Positions 1 to 8,752 are shown, numbered from the stretch's first letter. The stretch: DNA of 64,000 nt from Bacillota bacterium (GCA_023445445.1 JAEXLD010000112.1:44926-108925), one strand, 5' to 3'. Notes: generated by a model from the letters alone, not told the origin. A program made the numbers and translations.

Positions 1-8
1 GTATAATA

Positions 9-260
9 ATGAGTAAAACACCTTTAAAAAAAATTATTAAATCTAAAATTAAATCTAATAAAGAGTTAAGTGAAGCTGAAATTTTAAGAGAAAAAATTAA
101 GTATGAAATTGCTGAAGAACTAGGTTTAAAAGAAAAAGTTGACTTAGAGGGATGGGGTGGTTTAACGGCTGAAGAAACAGGACGAATTGGAGGTATAATG
201 ACAAAACGAAAAAGGATGCTTAAAATACCAACTAACGATGAGATATTAGGAAGAAAATAA
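9..260 (+). CDS. Small acid-soluble spore protein, alpha/beta type
   Basis: This 83-residue protein belongs to the alpha/beta SASP family, which coats and protects DNA in dormant spores and is digested at germination. The family core is visible: a KYEIAEELGL block at about residues 31-40, containing the E-I-A type site cut by the germination protease GPR, and a GWGGLTAEETGRIGG block at about 48-62. The first 25 residues are an unusually lysine-rich extension compared with the shortest family members. The ribosome binding site lies outside the window, so the start is taken from the family-like MSKTPLKK beginning. Forespore expression is expected from the family, but the promoter is not in view. 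Confidence 0.9.
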   Translation: MSKTPLKKIIKSKIKSNKELSEAEILREKIKYEIAEELGLKEKVDLEGWGGLTAEETGRIGGIMTKRKRMLKIPTNDEILGRK

Positions 261-280
261 TTTATTTTCTAATCCTTTTA
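248..280 (+). terminator. Weak terminator-like hairpin after the SASP gene
   Basis: The arms AGAAAATA (252-259) and TATTTTCT (263-270) can pair across the stop codon and are followed within ten bases by TTTTA. The stem is AT-only and the U tract is short, so this is a weak candidate. Confidence 0.3.
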
Positions 281-289
281 TATGTAGCA

Positions 290-318
290 TTGACTAAAGG
301 AAAATTTACCTTTAATAT
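290..318 (+). promoter_or_regulatory. Candidate vegetative promoter for the methyltransferase-hslO pair
   Basis: TTGACT at 290-295 is separated by 17 bases from TAATAT at 313-318. This matches a sigma-A layout and lies about 35 bases before the preferred start of the downstream gene. It is judged by eye only. Confidence 0.4.
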
Positions 319-353
319 AGTTTTAGAAAAGTATTAAAGTGGGGGGGATTACT

Positions 354-1088
354 TTGGCATATGGAGATTTTGCCGAAATTTATGATGAACTAATTTATGA
401 AGATATAAATTACGATTCTATGTGCTCAAGGGTAATTGATATATGTAATAAAGAAAATATTACATTTAATAATTATTTAGACATTGCTTGTGGAACAGGA
501 AATCTAACTTTAAGACTGGCTAAATATTTTAAGGAATCTTTTGCTGTTGACTTATCAGAAGATATGTTAAGAGAGGCTTTCAACAAATTGAAAAAAGAAA
601 AAATAAAATGTAAAATTATTTGTCAGGATATGAGTGAATTAAGTTTAAATAGAAAATTTGATTTAATAACTTCAGCATTAGATTCTACCAATTATATAAT
701 TGAAGAAGAAAAACTTTTAAATTATTTTATTAAGGTTAAGGAACATCTAAATGATAATGGATTATTTATTTTTGATATAAATTCATACTATAAGCTTTCA
801 AATATTTTAGGAAACAATATATATACTTATAGTGAAAAAGATGTTTTTTATACTTGGGAAAATGTTTTTGAAGAAGATTTATTAAGTATGTATTTGACCT
901 TCTTTGTTAGAAGAGATAATTTATATGAAAGATTTGAAGAAGAACATTTAGAAAGAGCTTATACAGAAGAACTTATTGAAGAAAAGCTCAAAGTTGCTGG
1001 ATTGAAAATAGTAAAAAAGTTTGATGGTTATACTGAAAAACAAGTTAATGATAAAACAGAAAGAATTGTATATATAGTAAAAAAATAA
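354..1088 (+). CDS. Class I SAM-dependent methyltransferase
   Basis: The protein of about 244 residues has the Rossmann motif I of class I methyltransferases ([12 protein letters not shown], about residues 42-53), followed by an acidic strand end (FAVDLSEDM) and a motif resembling post-I regions of small-molecule or protein methylases. The substrate is not evident. A TTG start at 354 is chosen because a run of seven G (341-347) sits six bases upstream as the ribosome binding site. A longer reading from GTG at 339 would place that site inside the gene. It ends 19 bases before hslO and is probably cotranscribed with it. Confidence 0.8.
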   Translation: MAYGDFAEIYDELIYEDINYDSMCSRVIDICNKENITFNNYLDIACGTGNLTLRLAKYFKESFAVDLSEDMLREAFNKLKKEKIKCKIICQDMSELSLNRKFDLITSALDSTNYIIEEEKLLNYFIKVKEHLNDNGLFIFDINSYYKLSNILGNNIYTYSEKDVFYTWENVFEEDLLSMYLTFFVRRDNLYERFEEEHLERAYTEELIEEKLKVAGLKIVKKFDGYTEKQVNDKTERIVYIVKK

Positions 1089-1107
1089 AAAAAATGGAGG
1101 ATTTTCA

Positions 1108-1992
1108 ATGGATAAAATTATAAGAGCTACAGCAAAGGATGGAATGATTAGAATTATTGCTGGAGAAACAACAAATTTAGTTAATACAGGTACAAATCTT
1201 CATGAATGTACTCCTGTTGCAGCAGCATCCCTAGGTAGAATGTTAACTGCAGGAGCTTTAATGGGAGTTACTTTAAAGTCAGATAAAGAAGTTATAACAT
1301 TAAAAATAAATGGTGGAGGAGAAGCTAAGGGTGTTACTGTAACAGCATACCAAGGAGGAATAGTTAAAGGATTTATAGGAAATCCTTATGGTAATTTACC
1401 ATTAAACTCTAAGGGTAAGTTAGATGTAGGTGGATATATTGGAATTAATGGTGAATTTACTGTTATAAAAGATTTAGGTATGAAGGATCCTTATGTTGGT
1501 CAAGTTCCTATTTATACTGGGGAAATAGGTGAAGATCTAGCTTATTATTTCACAGTATCTGAGCAAACACCTTCAGCAGTTGCATTAGGAGTATTAGTTG
1601 ATAAGGATTATACAATAAAGACAGCTGGTGGTTTTATAATTCAAATGATGCCAGATTCAGATGAATTACTTTCAGATTTGCTTACATATAGATTAGAAGA
1701 AATACCATCAATAACAACTATGTTATTAGAACATGGAAGTATTGAAAAAGTTTTAGAATATATATTCGATGGTATGGATTTAAATATATTAGAAGAATTA
1801 ACACCAGAATTTAAATGTAATTGTACTAGAGAAAAAGTTGAATCAGTATTAATATCTATAGGTGAAAAAGATTTAGAAGAAATATATAACGATGGAAAAG
1901 AAGAAGAAATAAAATGTAATTTCTGTAATGCAGCATATAAATTTTCTAACGAAGAAATTGGTGAAATATTAAATAGAGCAAGACAAAAATAA
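1108..1992 (+). CDS. hslO: Redox-regulated chaperone Hsp33
   Basis: Hsp33 is a cytoplasmic holdase that becomes active when its C-terminal zinc site is oxidised and unfolded. The 294 residues match the family length. The four zinc cysteines are present as CxC (about 237 and 239) and CxxC (about 270 and 273). The N-terminal fold carries the expected glycine-rich segments ([13 protein letters not shown] and [10 protein letters not shown]). A GGAGG site precedes the ATG. The neighbouring upstream methyltransferase is close enough to share its transcript, and a strong hairpin follows. Confidence 0.96.
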   Translation: MDKIIRATAKDGMIRIIAGETTNLVNTGTNLHECTPVAAASLGRMLTAGALMGVTLKSDKEVITLKINGGGEAKGVTVTAYQGGIVKGFIGNPYGNLPLNSKGKLDVGGYIGINGEFTVIKDLGMKDPYVGQVPIYTGEIGEDLAYYFTVSEQTPSAVALGVLVDKDYTIKTAGGFIIQMMPDSDELLSDLLTYRLEEIPSITTMLLEHGSIEKVLEYIFDGMDLNILEELTPEFKCNCTREKVESVLISIGEKDLEEIYNDGKEEEIKCNFCNAAYKFSNEEIGEILNRARQK

Positions 1993-1997
1993 TATAT

Positions 1998-2036
1998 AAA
2001 AGGCACTGATAGTATAACTTTTCAGTGCTTTTCTTT
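1998..2036. terminator. Bidirectional terminator between hslO and tRNA-Cys
   Basis: The arms AAGGCACTGA (about 2000-2009) and TCAGTGCTTT (2022-2031) form a stem of roughly ten pairs. It is followed by a T-rich tract on the plus strand and preceded by an A tract, so it can also end the minus-strand tRNA transcript. Confidence 0.75.
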
Positions 2037-2037
2037 T

Positions 2038-2112
<75 letters not shown>

Positions 2113-2204
2113 TAATATATTTATAGTTTATGTTTATAATTAAATTTTGATACATAAAATAAAAATCTAATTATTTGAAATAATATATCTTGGAGGTGAT
2201 AACA

Positions 2205-2870
2205 ATGGATATGTTTAAAGAGTTAAATAATATATTAATAAATGAAGAAAAACCTTCAATTCAATTAGAAATTTTAATGAGAAAAGAAATTTTTAGGGGA
2301 AGTGAATTTAACATATTAAATAAACTTAAAAATATTCCTCAAGATAAAAAGTTTCATCCAGAAGGGAATGTGTGGAATCATACTAAATTAGTTATAGATA
2401 CTGCTGCTAAGGTTAGAAGTTTTTCCCTAAATCCTGATTCTTTTATGTGGGCTGCCTTATTTCATGACATTGGAAAAATAGAAACTACTAAATTCATCAA
2501 AGGAAGATATAGATCTTATAATCATGATAAGGTAGGTAAAGATGTAACTTATAAAATACTTATTAATTATACAGATAAAGAAAAGGCAGAAAGAATATCT
2601 GAAATAGTAAGTTTTCATATGCATCATATATATATATTGAAGGATCTACCCTTTTCTGATATACCTGCACTTATTAATAGTAGTAGTTATAATGATATAA
2701 TTCTTCTTTTTATTTGTGATAAATTAGGTCGCGGGAATCAATCTTTAGAAGAAAAGGAAAAAGCTTTGCTAGAAGTAAATCAAATATTAAAAAAGTTAGA
2801 TATAGAAAATAAATTAATTAATAAGGATATTATGAAGAAAATTAAAAGGATTAATGAAAATTTAATATAG
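2205..2870 (+). CDS. HD-domain phosphohydrolase-like protein
   Basis: This protein of about 221 residues carries an HD domain: a histidine in VWNHT, the HD pair in LFHDIGKIETT, a further histidine pair in FHMHHIY and a distal aspartate in CDKLGRG. HD domains of this type hydrolyse nucleotides or phosphodiesters, or resemble the HD part of tRNA nucleotidyltransferases. The substrate here is unknown. The ATG at 2205 is chosen because GGAGGTGA (2192-2199) lies just upstream. An in-frame TTG at 2190 would include that site. The gene stands alone between tRNA-Cys and a strong terminator. Confidence 0.75.
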   Translation: MDMFKELNNILINEEKPSIQLEILMRKEIFRGSEFNILNKLKNIPQDKKFHPEGNVWNHTKLVIDTAAKVRSFSLNPDSFMWAALFHDIGKIETTKFIKGRYRSYNHDKVGKDVTYKILINYTDKEKAERISEIVSFHMHHIYILKDLPFSDIPALINSSSYNDIILLFICDKLGRGNQSLEEKEKALLEVNQILKKLDIENKLINKDIMKKIKRINENLI

Positions 2871-2885
2871 AATAATAATTTCATT

Positions 2886-2936
2886 GGTGCTGTCGCAATA
2901 GAACCTAATTTTATATTGTGCGACAGCACCTTATTT
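2886..2936. terminator. Strong hairpin (GTGCTGTCGCA family) between convergent genes
   Basis: The arms GGTGCTGTCGCA (2886-2897) and TGCGACAGCACC (2919-2930) pair perfectly over 12 bases. It lies between the convergent HD gene and the DUF6873 gene and is followed by TTATTTAT. The left arm recurs at 12245-12255 in another hairpin. Confidence 0.65.
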
Positions 2937-2982
2937 ATAAATTTAGAAACATTTATATTAATTAAACGTATTATATTAAAGA

Positions 2983-3684
2983 CTAAAGTACCAATAGACT
3001 ACCTCTATCATGTAATTTCATATTGTTTAGGTATATAGGGGTAACATTATGCTTTTTTAAAAAGTCTTTAACTTCTTTACCATACTTATAATAATCTAAG
3101 TTTCCGAAGAAGGCTATTGTATCATCATTAATTAATCCACCTGTGCCACCTATAAAGCCGTAGTCTAAGCCTTCTAAAATTATATCTCCTGGAGGTAACA
3201 ATAATATATCTAGGTTAAATTTAGATAAGATTTTATAAATACCAGCATCATTAGTTATAAGAGCGTTTTTAGAAATTGGTAAACATGAACATTTAGTATA
3301 ACCTTGTTTTACGTTAATTAAAGTTTTATCCTTTTGAAAGCTTAATAGATTTTTATCTGTAAATTTTAAGTTGTGTATAAAATAATCATCAAGTATTAAA
3401 GCATTTAAATAAATATTATTAGGATAAGATGATTCTAGAAATTTTTCGCTTTCTATAAATTTAATATTTAATTTTGATAAACTTTCTTTAAAGTTTTTAT
3501 CCATATTTCTGTTGATTATTATCTTTTTTGTCTTTTTATCTAATATATTTAACTGAATATCTACATGACCATCTATAGCTGAATATACATCATTAGATTT
3601 TGGAATTTCAATAACTTTTAAATTTAGAGAAGATAAAGTATCTTTTTCTTTTTGTGTTGTTCTGTAATCAATAAAACAAATCAT
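2983..3684 (-). CDS. DUF6873-like GME-fold protein
   Basis: The 233-residue protein resembles the DUF6873 family, a clostridial group assigned to the guanidino-modifying enzyme (GME) fold. Family-like segments include GYTKCSCLPI with a paired cysteine, ALITNDAGIY, and GFIGGTGGLI followed by FFGNLDYY. No signal peptide or membrane segment is seen. The reaction is unknown, and membership is from recollection of family patterns, not a search. The gene is on the minus strand, divergent from the YtxC-like gene, and both may share the short spacer. Confidence 0.6.
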   Translation of the reverse strand: MICFIDYRTTQKEKDTLSSLNLKVIEIPKSNDVYSAIDGHVDIQLNILDKKTKKIIINRNMDKNFKESLSKLNIKFIESEKFLESSYPNNIYLNALILDDYFIHNLKFTDKNLLSFQKDKTLINVKQGYTKCSCLPISKNALITNDAGIYKILSKFNLDILLLPPGDIILEGLDYGFIGGTGGLINDDTIAFFGNLDYYKYGKEVKDFLKKHNVTPIYLNNMKLHDRGSLLVL

Positions 3685-3759
3685 ATAAATCTCCTACTTT
3701 ATTTTTAATTTATTATAAAATATTAATATTTATTTGTCGATTACTAAGAAATAATTTCT

Positions 3760-3789
3760 GAATATAGATAATTTTTTTATACATACTAT
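3760..3789 (+). promoter_or_regulatory. Candidate sigma-E-type (mother-cell) promoter for the YtxC-like gene
   Basis: GAATATA (3760-3766), 15 bases of spacer, then CATACTAT (3782-3789) resembles the known sigma-E consensus KMATATT and CATACAHT with one mismatch in each box. It lies about 20 bases upstream of the ATG of a sporulation-family gene. Confidence 0.4.
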
Positions 3790-3811
3790 TATTAGAAAGG
3801 GAGTGTAATCC

Positions 3812-4702
3812 ATGCTTGTATTAAAACTTGTTTACAATAGTGATTTGGATTTTGTATATGAAATACAAGATTTAAGGTTAGTTCTTAGAAAAAAAGACAT
3901 AAAAATAGGAGTTGTAGAAAGTGTGGAATTAGATAATCATATAATTAAAATATTATGTGATGATAATAGTTATAGTGAAAGAGTTAGAGATATTATAAAT
4001 TTATATATAAGTAATGTATTATATAAGGTTGTTCTAAATGAATATAAAGAAAAAGAAATGTTAGGATATTTAACTGAAAATTATTTCTTTCTTAAGCAAG
4101 AGGAAATAATAGAAGTTGAAGAAGAAATAATAAAGGTATTTCTAGAAAATAAGTCTTTAAATTTTGATAATTTAATATATTGCTTAAATAAAGTAAATGA
4201 TATTATAGAAAAAATAAAGAGTTGTTTAGAGGAAAATTCTGAAATTAATATCAATGGATTTATAAGATTTAGAATGAAGGAATTAAGAGAAGATATAGAA
4301 GATGTAATAGATAAAGTAATAGAAAGTTATATGGTAGAAAAGGAATATAAAGAATTTATAAAATTACTAAAATATTTTGTGGAAATTCAAGATAGTAAAA
4401 TAGAGGAAATAAACATTGTTATAAATGAAGCTGGAGATTACTCTATTATTGATAGCAATAAAAATGATATATTTAATGAATTTATGAAGGAACTGATAGA
4501 ATGCAATTTAGATAATGATGTAAAAATGGAAGATATAATTATAAGTGGATTAATAACTAATTCTCCTAAAAGGATAATTATTCATGGAAAAAATAATTGT
4601 TTAAATAAAGAATTTATGGATACCATAGAAAAAGTTTTTGAAAATAAGGTGATATTCTGTAAAGGCTGTATATTATGTGTGGAAAAACAAGTTAAATTGT
4701 AA
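3812..4702 (+). CDS. YtxC-like sporulation protein
   Basis: This 296-residue acidic, helix-rich protein resembles the YtxC family of putative sporulation proteins. The closing residues contain a cysteine motif (FCKGCILCVE), and the middle is rich in isoleucine, glutamate and lysine. The function is not established in any organism I can name. An AAAGGGAG site precedes the ATG, and a sigma-E-like promoter lies just before it. In Bacillus subtilis ytxC sits upstream of thrS and infC; here the next genes are rpmI and rplT, which keeps part of that neighbourhood. Confidence 0.65.
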   Translation: MLVLKLVYNSDLDFVYEIQDLRLVLRKKDIKIGVVESVELDNHIIKILCDDNSYSERVRDIINLYISNVLYKVVLNEYKEKEMLGYLTENYFFLKQEEIIEVEEEIIKVFLENKSLNFDNLIYCLNKVNDIIEKIKSCLEENSEININGFIRFRMKELREDIEDVIDKVIESYMVEKEYKEFIKLLKYFVEIQDSKIEEINIVINEAGDYSIIDSNKNDIFNEFMKELIECNLDNDVKMEDIIISGLITNSPKRIIIHGKNNCLNKEFMDTIEKVFENKVIFCKGCILCVEKQVKL

Positions 4703-4709
4703 TTTATTA

Positions 4710-4738
4710 TTGACAAGTTTTTTACCTGATAATATAAT
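4710..4738 (+). promoter_or_regulatory. Consensus sigma-A promoter of the rpmI-rplT leader
   Basis: TTGACA at 4710-4715 and TATAAT at 4733-4738 are separated by exactly 17 bases. This is a perfect consensus promoter. Transcription should start near 4745, about 200 bases before rpmI. Confidence 0.85.
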
Positions 4739-4744
4739 TACAAT

Positions 4745-4876
4745 TGTTAAGAAGGAACATAGCCGTTTCTCACCTTACGGCGAAGCTTAGTAAGGTAGTA
4801 TATTCTATTTTTATTAATTTACAAAATAAATTAGAAATAAGAATATTGTGAGGACGGCATTATGCTGTCTTTTTTA
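4745..4876 (+). promoter_or_regulatory. L20-type attenuator leader upstream of rpmI-rplT
   Basis: The leader can form an H-type pseudoknot. GCCGT (4762-4766) pairs with ACGGC (4777-4781), and the enclosed ACCTT (4772-4776) can pair with AAGGT (4792-4796). A long AT-rich imperfect stem spans about 4800-4845. Then GACGGCA (4853-4859) pairs with TGCTGTC (4863-4869) followed by six T, an intrinsic terminator placed before the coding region. In Firmicutes, L20 represses infC-rpmI-rplT through a pseudoknotted leader with a terminator. Assignment to that class is an inference from shape and position. Confidence 0.6.
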
Positions 4877-4946
4877 TTTTATAAGCTTTTAAGTGAATTT
4901 ATTTTTAAGCTTGTTATTAAGCATAATTTGAGAGGAGGATTTTATT

Positions 4947-5144
4947 ATGCCAAAAATGAAAACACACAGAGGTGCAGCAAAAAGATTTAAAAAGACTGGA
5001 ACTGGAAAGTTAAAAAGAGCTAAAGCATTTAAGAGTCATATATTAACTAAAAAAAGCTCTAAGAGAAAGAGAAACTTAAGAAAAGCAGCTTATGTTTCAA
5101 CAACTCAAGAAAAAGCAATGAAAAAGTTATTACCATATTTATAA
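4947..5144 (+). CDS. rpmI: Ribosomal protein bL35
   Basis: The 65-residue, very basic protein matches bL35 throughout, with the conserved start [18 protein letters not shown] and the [15 protein letters not shown] segment. It is part of the large ribosomal subunit. GAGAGGAGG precedes the ATG. It is the first gene after the attenuated leader and is followed 20 bases later by rplT. The usual upstream partner infC is not present. Confidence 0.97.
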   Translation: MPKMKTHRGAAKRFKKTGTGKLKRAKAFKSHILTKKSSKRKRNLRKAAYVSTTQEKAMKKLLPYL

Positions 5145-5164
5145 GATTATAGGAGGATTGAAGC

Positions 5165-5524
5165 ATGGCAAGAGTTAAAAGAGCGGTTAATTCACGTAAA
5201 AATCATAAAAAAGTATTAAAGCTTGCGAAGGGTTATTATGGTGGAAAGAGCAGATTATTTAAAACTGCTAACGAATCAGTAATAAGAGCTTTAAGAAATG
5301 CATATGTTGGAAGAAGATTAAAGAAGAGAGATTTTAGAAGACTATGGATAGCTAGAATAAATGCAGCTACAAGAATGAATGGTCTTTCATATTCAAAATT
5401 CATAAATGGAATCAAATTAGCTGGAATAGATATGAACAGAAAGATGTTATCTGAAATAGCTATAAATGATCCAAAAGCATTTGCAGATTTAGTAGAAGTA
5501 GCAAAAAATCAATTAAACAAGTAA
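5165..5524 (+). CDS. rplT: Ribosomal protein bL20
   Basis: The 119-residue basic protein matches bL20 in length and sequence, with [18 protein letters not shown] at the start and the [20 protein letters not shown] core. bL20 binds 23S rRNA early in assembly and, in Firmicutes, represses its own operon by binding the leader. It is cotranscribed with rpmI, and the operon ends at a clear hairpin a few bases after the stop codon. Confidence 0.97.
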   Translation: MARVKRAVNSRKNHKKVLKLAKGYYGGKSRLFKTANESVIRALRNAYVGRRLKKRDFRRLWIARINAATRMNGLSYSKFINGIKLAGIDMNRKMLSEIAINDPKAFADLVEVAKNQLNK

Positions 5525-5529
5525 CATAC

Positions 5530-5553
5530 TGCGACCTTAAGGTCGCATTTTTT
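5530..5553 (+). terminator. Terminator of rpmI-rplT
   Basis: TGCGACC (5530-5536) and GGTCGCA (5541-5547 region) form a tight stem with a four-base loop, followed by six T. Confidence 0.9.
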
Positions 5554-5632
5554 GTAGATTTATATAAATAATATATAGAAAAATAGTGTATAATAGGTTA
5601 TATAAAATTAAGTGTATCTGAGAGGTGAAGAT

Positions 5633-6973
5633 ATGCAGAGTGCGTTTAAAAGTAAAACAAAATTAAATGGTGTGCAAATTTTAGCATTAGGCTTTATAGC
5701 TTTAATTATTATAGGGGCTATTATATTATCCCTACCAATATCATCAAGAAGTGGTGAATCAACTGATTTCTTAGATGCCATATTTACATCTACTTCAGCA
5801 GTATGCGTTACTGGACTAATAACATTAGATACTAGCACTCATTGGAGCACTTTTGGTCAAACTGTTATAATGACTCTTATTGAAATTGGTGGATTAGGCT
5901 TTATGTCTTTCGCAGTATTGATTTCATTAATCTTAGGAAAAAAAATAACCTTAAGAGAGAGATTAATAATGCAAGAAGCTATGAATACATATTCTATTCA
6001 AGGTTTAGTAAAAATGGTAAAGTATGTTTTAATTTTTACTGTTTCTGTACAATTTATTGGAGCTTTATTATTGTCTACTCAATTTGTGCCTGAATATGGA
6101 GCTTTAAGAGGAGTTTTTTACAGCGTTTTTCATTCAATATCTGCATTTTGCAATGCAGGATTTGATTTGTTTGGAACAAGCCTAGTGACTTATTCAAGCA
6201 ATAGTGTTGTAATTTTAGTAATTAGTGCATTAATTATTATAGGTGGTTTAGGATTTACGGTATTATTAGAATTATATGACTTTAAAGGAATAAAGAAATT
6301 ATCTATTCATGCTAAGGTTGTTATTATAATAACTTTAATATTAATTTTTGGTGGTACTATATTAATGCTAATTTTTGAGTTTAATAATACACAAAGCATT
6401 GGTAATATGAATTTAAATGATAAATTATTAAATTCATTTTTTGCAGCAGTAACTCCTAGAACAGCTGGTTTTAACAGTGTTCAGACAAGTGGAATGACAT
6501 TAGCAAGTAAAATTTTAACTATTATATTAATGCTAATAGGTGGGTCTCCAGGGTCTACAGCAGGTGGATTGAAAACAGTAACATGTGGAATCTTGGTTCT
6601 TACTGTAATATCAGTTATTAAAGGAAGAGAAGATACAGAAGTATTTGGTAGAAGATTTACAAAAGAAATAGTTTATAAAGCATTTACTATTGTTTTTATT
6701 GGAATATCTTTAGTAATTGGAGTAACGATGATATTATCTTATACAGAAGTTGGATCAAATTTTGTTGATTTACTTTATGAATCAGCATCAGCTCTTGGAA
6801 CAGTTGGATTAACCCTTGGGCTTACTCCAAATTTAACTCCAATAGGAAAAATACTTATAATGGTTATGATGTATTTAGGAAGAGTTGGTCCGCTTACAGT
6901 AATGTTAGCACTAACAAGAAAACGCAAAAAATTAGGATATAAATATCCAGAGGGAAAAATATTAATTGGTTAG
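5633..6973 (+). CDS. ktrB: Potassium uptake channel subunit KtrB (TrkH family)
   Basis: The roughly 446-residue membrane protein has the four pore repeats of the TrkH/KtrB superfamily. Selectivity-loop signatures are SAVCVTGL, FCNAGFDLFG, PRTAGFNS and ALGTVGLT, each centred on the filter glycine, and about eight hydrophobic helices surround them. KtrB moves K+ (usually coupled to Na+) across the cytoplasmic membrane and is gated by KtrA. The ATG at 5633 follows GAGGTGA, and an upstream in-frame GTG at 5612 would include that site. TATAAT at 5589-5594 is a likely -10 box. ktrA follows directly. Confidence 0.93.
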   Translation: MQSAFKSKTKLNGVQILALGFIALIIIGAIILSLPISSRSGESTDFLDAIFTSTSAVCVTGLITLDTSTHWSTFGQTVIMTLIEIGGLGFMSFAVLISLILGKKITLRERLIMQEAMNTYSIQGLVKMVKYVLIFTVSVQFIGALLLSTQFVPEYGALRGVFYSVFHSISAFCNAGFDLFGTSLVTYSSNSVVILVISALIIIGGLGFTVLLELYDFKGIKKLSIHAKVVIIITLILIFGGTILMLIFEFNNTQSIGNMNLNDKLLNSFFAAVTPRTAGFNSVQTSGMTLASKILTIILMLIGGSPGSTAGGLKTVTCGILVLTVISVIKGREDTEVFGRRFTKEIVYKAFTIVFIGISLVIGVTMILSYTEVGSNFVDLLYESASALGTVGLTLGLTPNLTPIGKILIMVMMYLGRVGPLTVMLALTRKRKKLGYKYPEGKILIG

Positions 6974-6986
6974 GGAGATGAATAGG

Positions 6987-7655
6987 GTGTCAAATAAACA
7001 ATTTGTAATAATAGGCCTTGGGAGATTTGGTTCATCAATTGCAAAAACTTTATACTCTTTAGGCAATGATGTATTAGCTATAGATAGAGATGAAGATGTA
7101 GTGCAAGAAATATCAGATAATGTAACACATGCAGTTCAATTAGATGCAACCGATGAAAATGCATTAAGATCTTTAGGAATAAGAAACTTTGATGTAGCAG
7201 TTGTTACTATAGGGAATAATATACAATCTAGTATTATGGCAACATTATTAGTTAAAGAACTTGGTGTAAAATATATTATTGCTAAAGGTAATAATGATTT
7301 ACATGCAAAGGTACTTACTAAAATAGGTGCAGATAGAGTAATTCTTCCTGAAAAGGATATGGGAATTAGAGTTGCTCATAATTTAGTTTCTGCCAATATA
7401 TTAGATTACATAGAGCTTTCAGAAAATTATAGCATTATGGAAATCCAAGCTTTAAATGAATGGTCAAGTAAAACACTAAGTGAATTAAAGCTTAGAAGTA
7501 AATATGGCATAAATGTTATGGCTATAAAAAGAGGTGATAAAGTGAATTTATCACCAGCAGCTGATGATAAAATTGAAGAAAATGATATTATAGTAGCTAT
7601 AGGTTCTGCTGAAGACTTAAATAGATTAGAAGGTATGATAGTTAAATCAAAGTAA
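6987..7655 (+). CDS. ktrA: KtrA/TrkA potassium channel gating subunit
   Basis: This cytosolic RCK protein binds nucleotides and gates KtrB. The N-terminal Rossmann domain shows IIGLGRFGSS near residue 8 and an acidic strand end (AIDRDEDVV), which contacts the adenosine ribose in the family. The C-terminal half is an RCK_C domain ending in IVAIGSAEDLNRLEGM. The GTG at 6987 is chosen because AGGGAGA (6972-6978) lies eight bases upstream. ATG at 6978 and TTG at 6966 are poorer alternatives. It starts 13 bases after ktrB, so the pair forms an operon. Confidence 0.9.
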   Translation: MSNKQFVIIGLGRFGSSIAKTLYSLGNDVLAIDRDEDVVQEISDNVTHAVQLDATDENALRSLGIRNFDVAVVTIGNNIQSSIMATLLVKELGVKYIIAKGNNDLHAKVLTKIGADRVILPEKDMGIRVAHNLVSANILDYIELSENYSIMEIQALNEWSSKTLSELKLRSKYGINVMAIKRGDKVNLSPAADDKIEENDIIVAIGSAEDLNRLEGMIVKSK

Positions 7656-7668
7656 TGAGGTGTTTATT

Positions 7669-8451
7669 TTGATATATATAGAAAGTAAGGATAACAACTT
7701 ATTTAAGAATATAAAAAAGCTTAAAGAAAGAAGATTTAGAGATAAGGAAGGCCTATTTATCTTAGAAGGTTTTCGTTTAATAGAAGAAGCCATAAAGGCA
7801 AAGATGGAAATAGAAAATATTATTATTTCAAAGGATTATGAGCAAAAGTTTCAGGAGTTTTTATTAAATAATATAGATTTAAATAAAAAAACCTATCTTT
7901 TAGCAAATTATTTATTTATGCAAGTTGCATCTACAGAAAATCCCCAAGGAATAATTGCTGTTGTTAAGAAGAAAGATAATCAAAAGACTTTAAAGGGAGA
8001 TTTTTATTTAATTTGTGATAAGGTTCAGGATCCTGGTAATTTAGGAACTATAATTAGGACTGCACATGCTGCAGGTGTAAATGGAATAATATTAACAAAA
8101 GGAACTGTAGATATATATAACGATAAAACCATTAGATCTACTATGGGATCAATTTTTTATATTCCAATTTTTTATGATGATGAAAATTATAATATTATAA
8201 GATCGTTAAAAGAAGAGGGATTTAGTTTAGTTGCTACATCTTTAGCAGAGTCAAAAAATTTCTTTGAAGAGAATCTTAAGGGGAAAACTATACTAGCTGT
8301 TGGAAATGAAGGCAATGGAATAAGTAAAGAGCTTTTTGAATTAGCAGATAAAAAGGTGAAAATACCTATGCCTGGTGGAGCAGAATCATTAAATGTATCT
8401 ATTGCTACATCTATAATTTTATTTGAAAAAGTAAGGCAAAATTTGATTTAG
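7669..8451 (+). CDS. SpoU/TrmH-family RNA 2'-O-methyltransferase
   Basis: About 260 residues make up a SPOUT methyltransferase with an N-terminal substrate-binding domain. The family motifs are LICDKVQDPGNLGTIIRTA (about 121-139), ILAVGNEGNGIS (about 210-221) and the C-terminal knot segment PMPGGAESLNVSIA. In B. subtilis the homologue next to pheS-pheT is YsgA, reported to methylate 23S rRNA; equivalence here rests on neighbourhood. TTG at 7669 is preferred because TGAGGTG lies six bases upstream. It begins shortly after ktrA. Confidence 0.85.
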   Translation: MIYIESKDNNLFKNIKKLKERRFRDKEGLFILEGFRLIEEAIKAKMEIENIIISKDYEQKFQEFLLNNIDLNKKTYLLANYLFMQVASTENPQGIIAVVKKKDNQKTLKGDFYLICDKVQDPGNLGTIIRTAHAAGVNGIILTKGTVDIYNDKTIRSTMGSIFYIPIFYDDENYNIIRSLKEEGFSLVATSLAESKNFFEENLKGKTILAVGNEGNGISKELFELADKKVKIPMPGGAESLNVSIATSIILFEKVRQNLI

Positions 8452-8514
8452 TAATAAATAGAAAGTTTCTATTGAAATTAATTAAATTTATTTGTATAAT
8501 GAATTGTAAATTAA

Positions 8515-8752
8515 ATATGCAAAGACTGTGAATGAGAAAGTAAATATAAAGGACTTTTCAGGGAGAGATAGCCATAGACTGAAAGCTATTTTATAGAAAT
8601 TTATATTGAAGTTCCCTCAGGAGTCCTAGAAGTGAAATAATAGTAGTTTCTAGCGGTTTTTCCGTTATTTAAATTAAGTTGGGTTAAGTTTTCTTAACCA
8701 ATTAGGGTGGTAACGCGACACTTCGTCCCTTTCAGGGGGGCGAAGTTTTTTT
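8515..8752 (+). promoter_or_regulatory. T-box leader, phenylalanine specific
   Basis: The leader has the T-box motif AGGGTGGTAACGCG (8704-8717), the AGGGAGAGATAG distal-loop motif (about 8561-8572), and a specifier loop in which TTC (8612-8614) follows GAAG. TTC is a Phe codon, matching the downstream pheS-pheT. The terminator stem ACTTCG...CGAAGT (8720-8746) ends in seven T. Uncharged tRNA-Phe should favour the antiterminator and readthrough. This fills most of the 350-base gap after the methylase gene. Confidence 0.93.

Noticed and set aside
1641..2006. Long minus-strand open frame opposite hslO
   Set aside because: It is an antisense shadow of a well-supported gene, without a ribosome binding site or recognisable protein features.
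5554..5632. c-di-AMP (ydaO) riboswitch before ktrB
   Set aside because: Only about 80 bases separate the rplT terminator from ktrB, too short and lacking the conserved elements.
5608..5838. Minus-strand open frame opposite the start of ktrB
   Set aside because: The ktrB reading frame has full family motifs; the opposite frame is compositionally a shadow.
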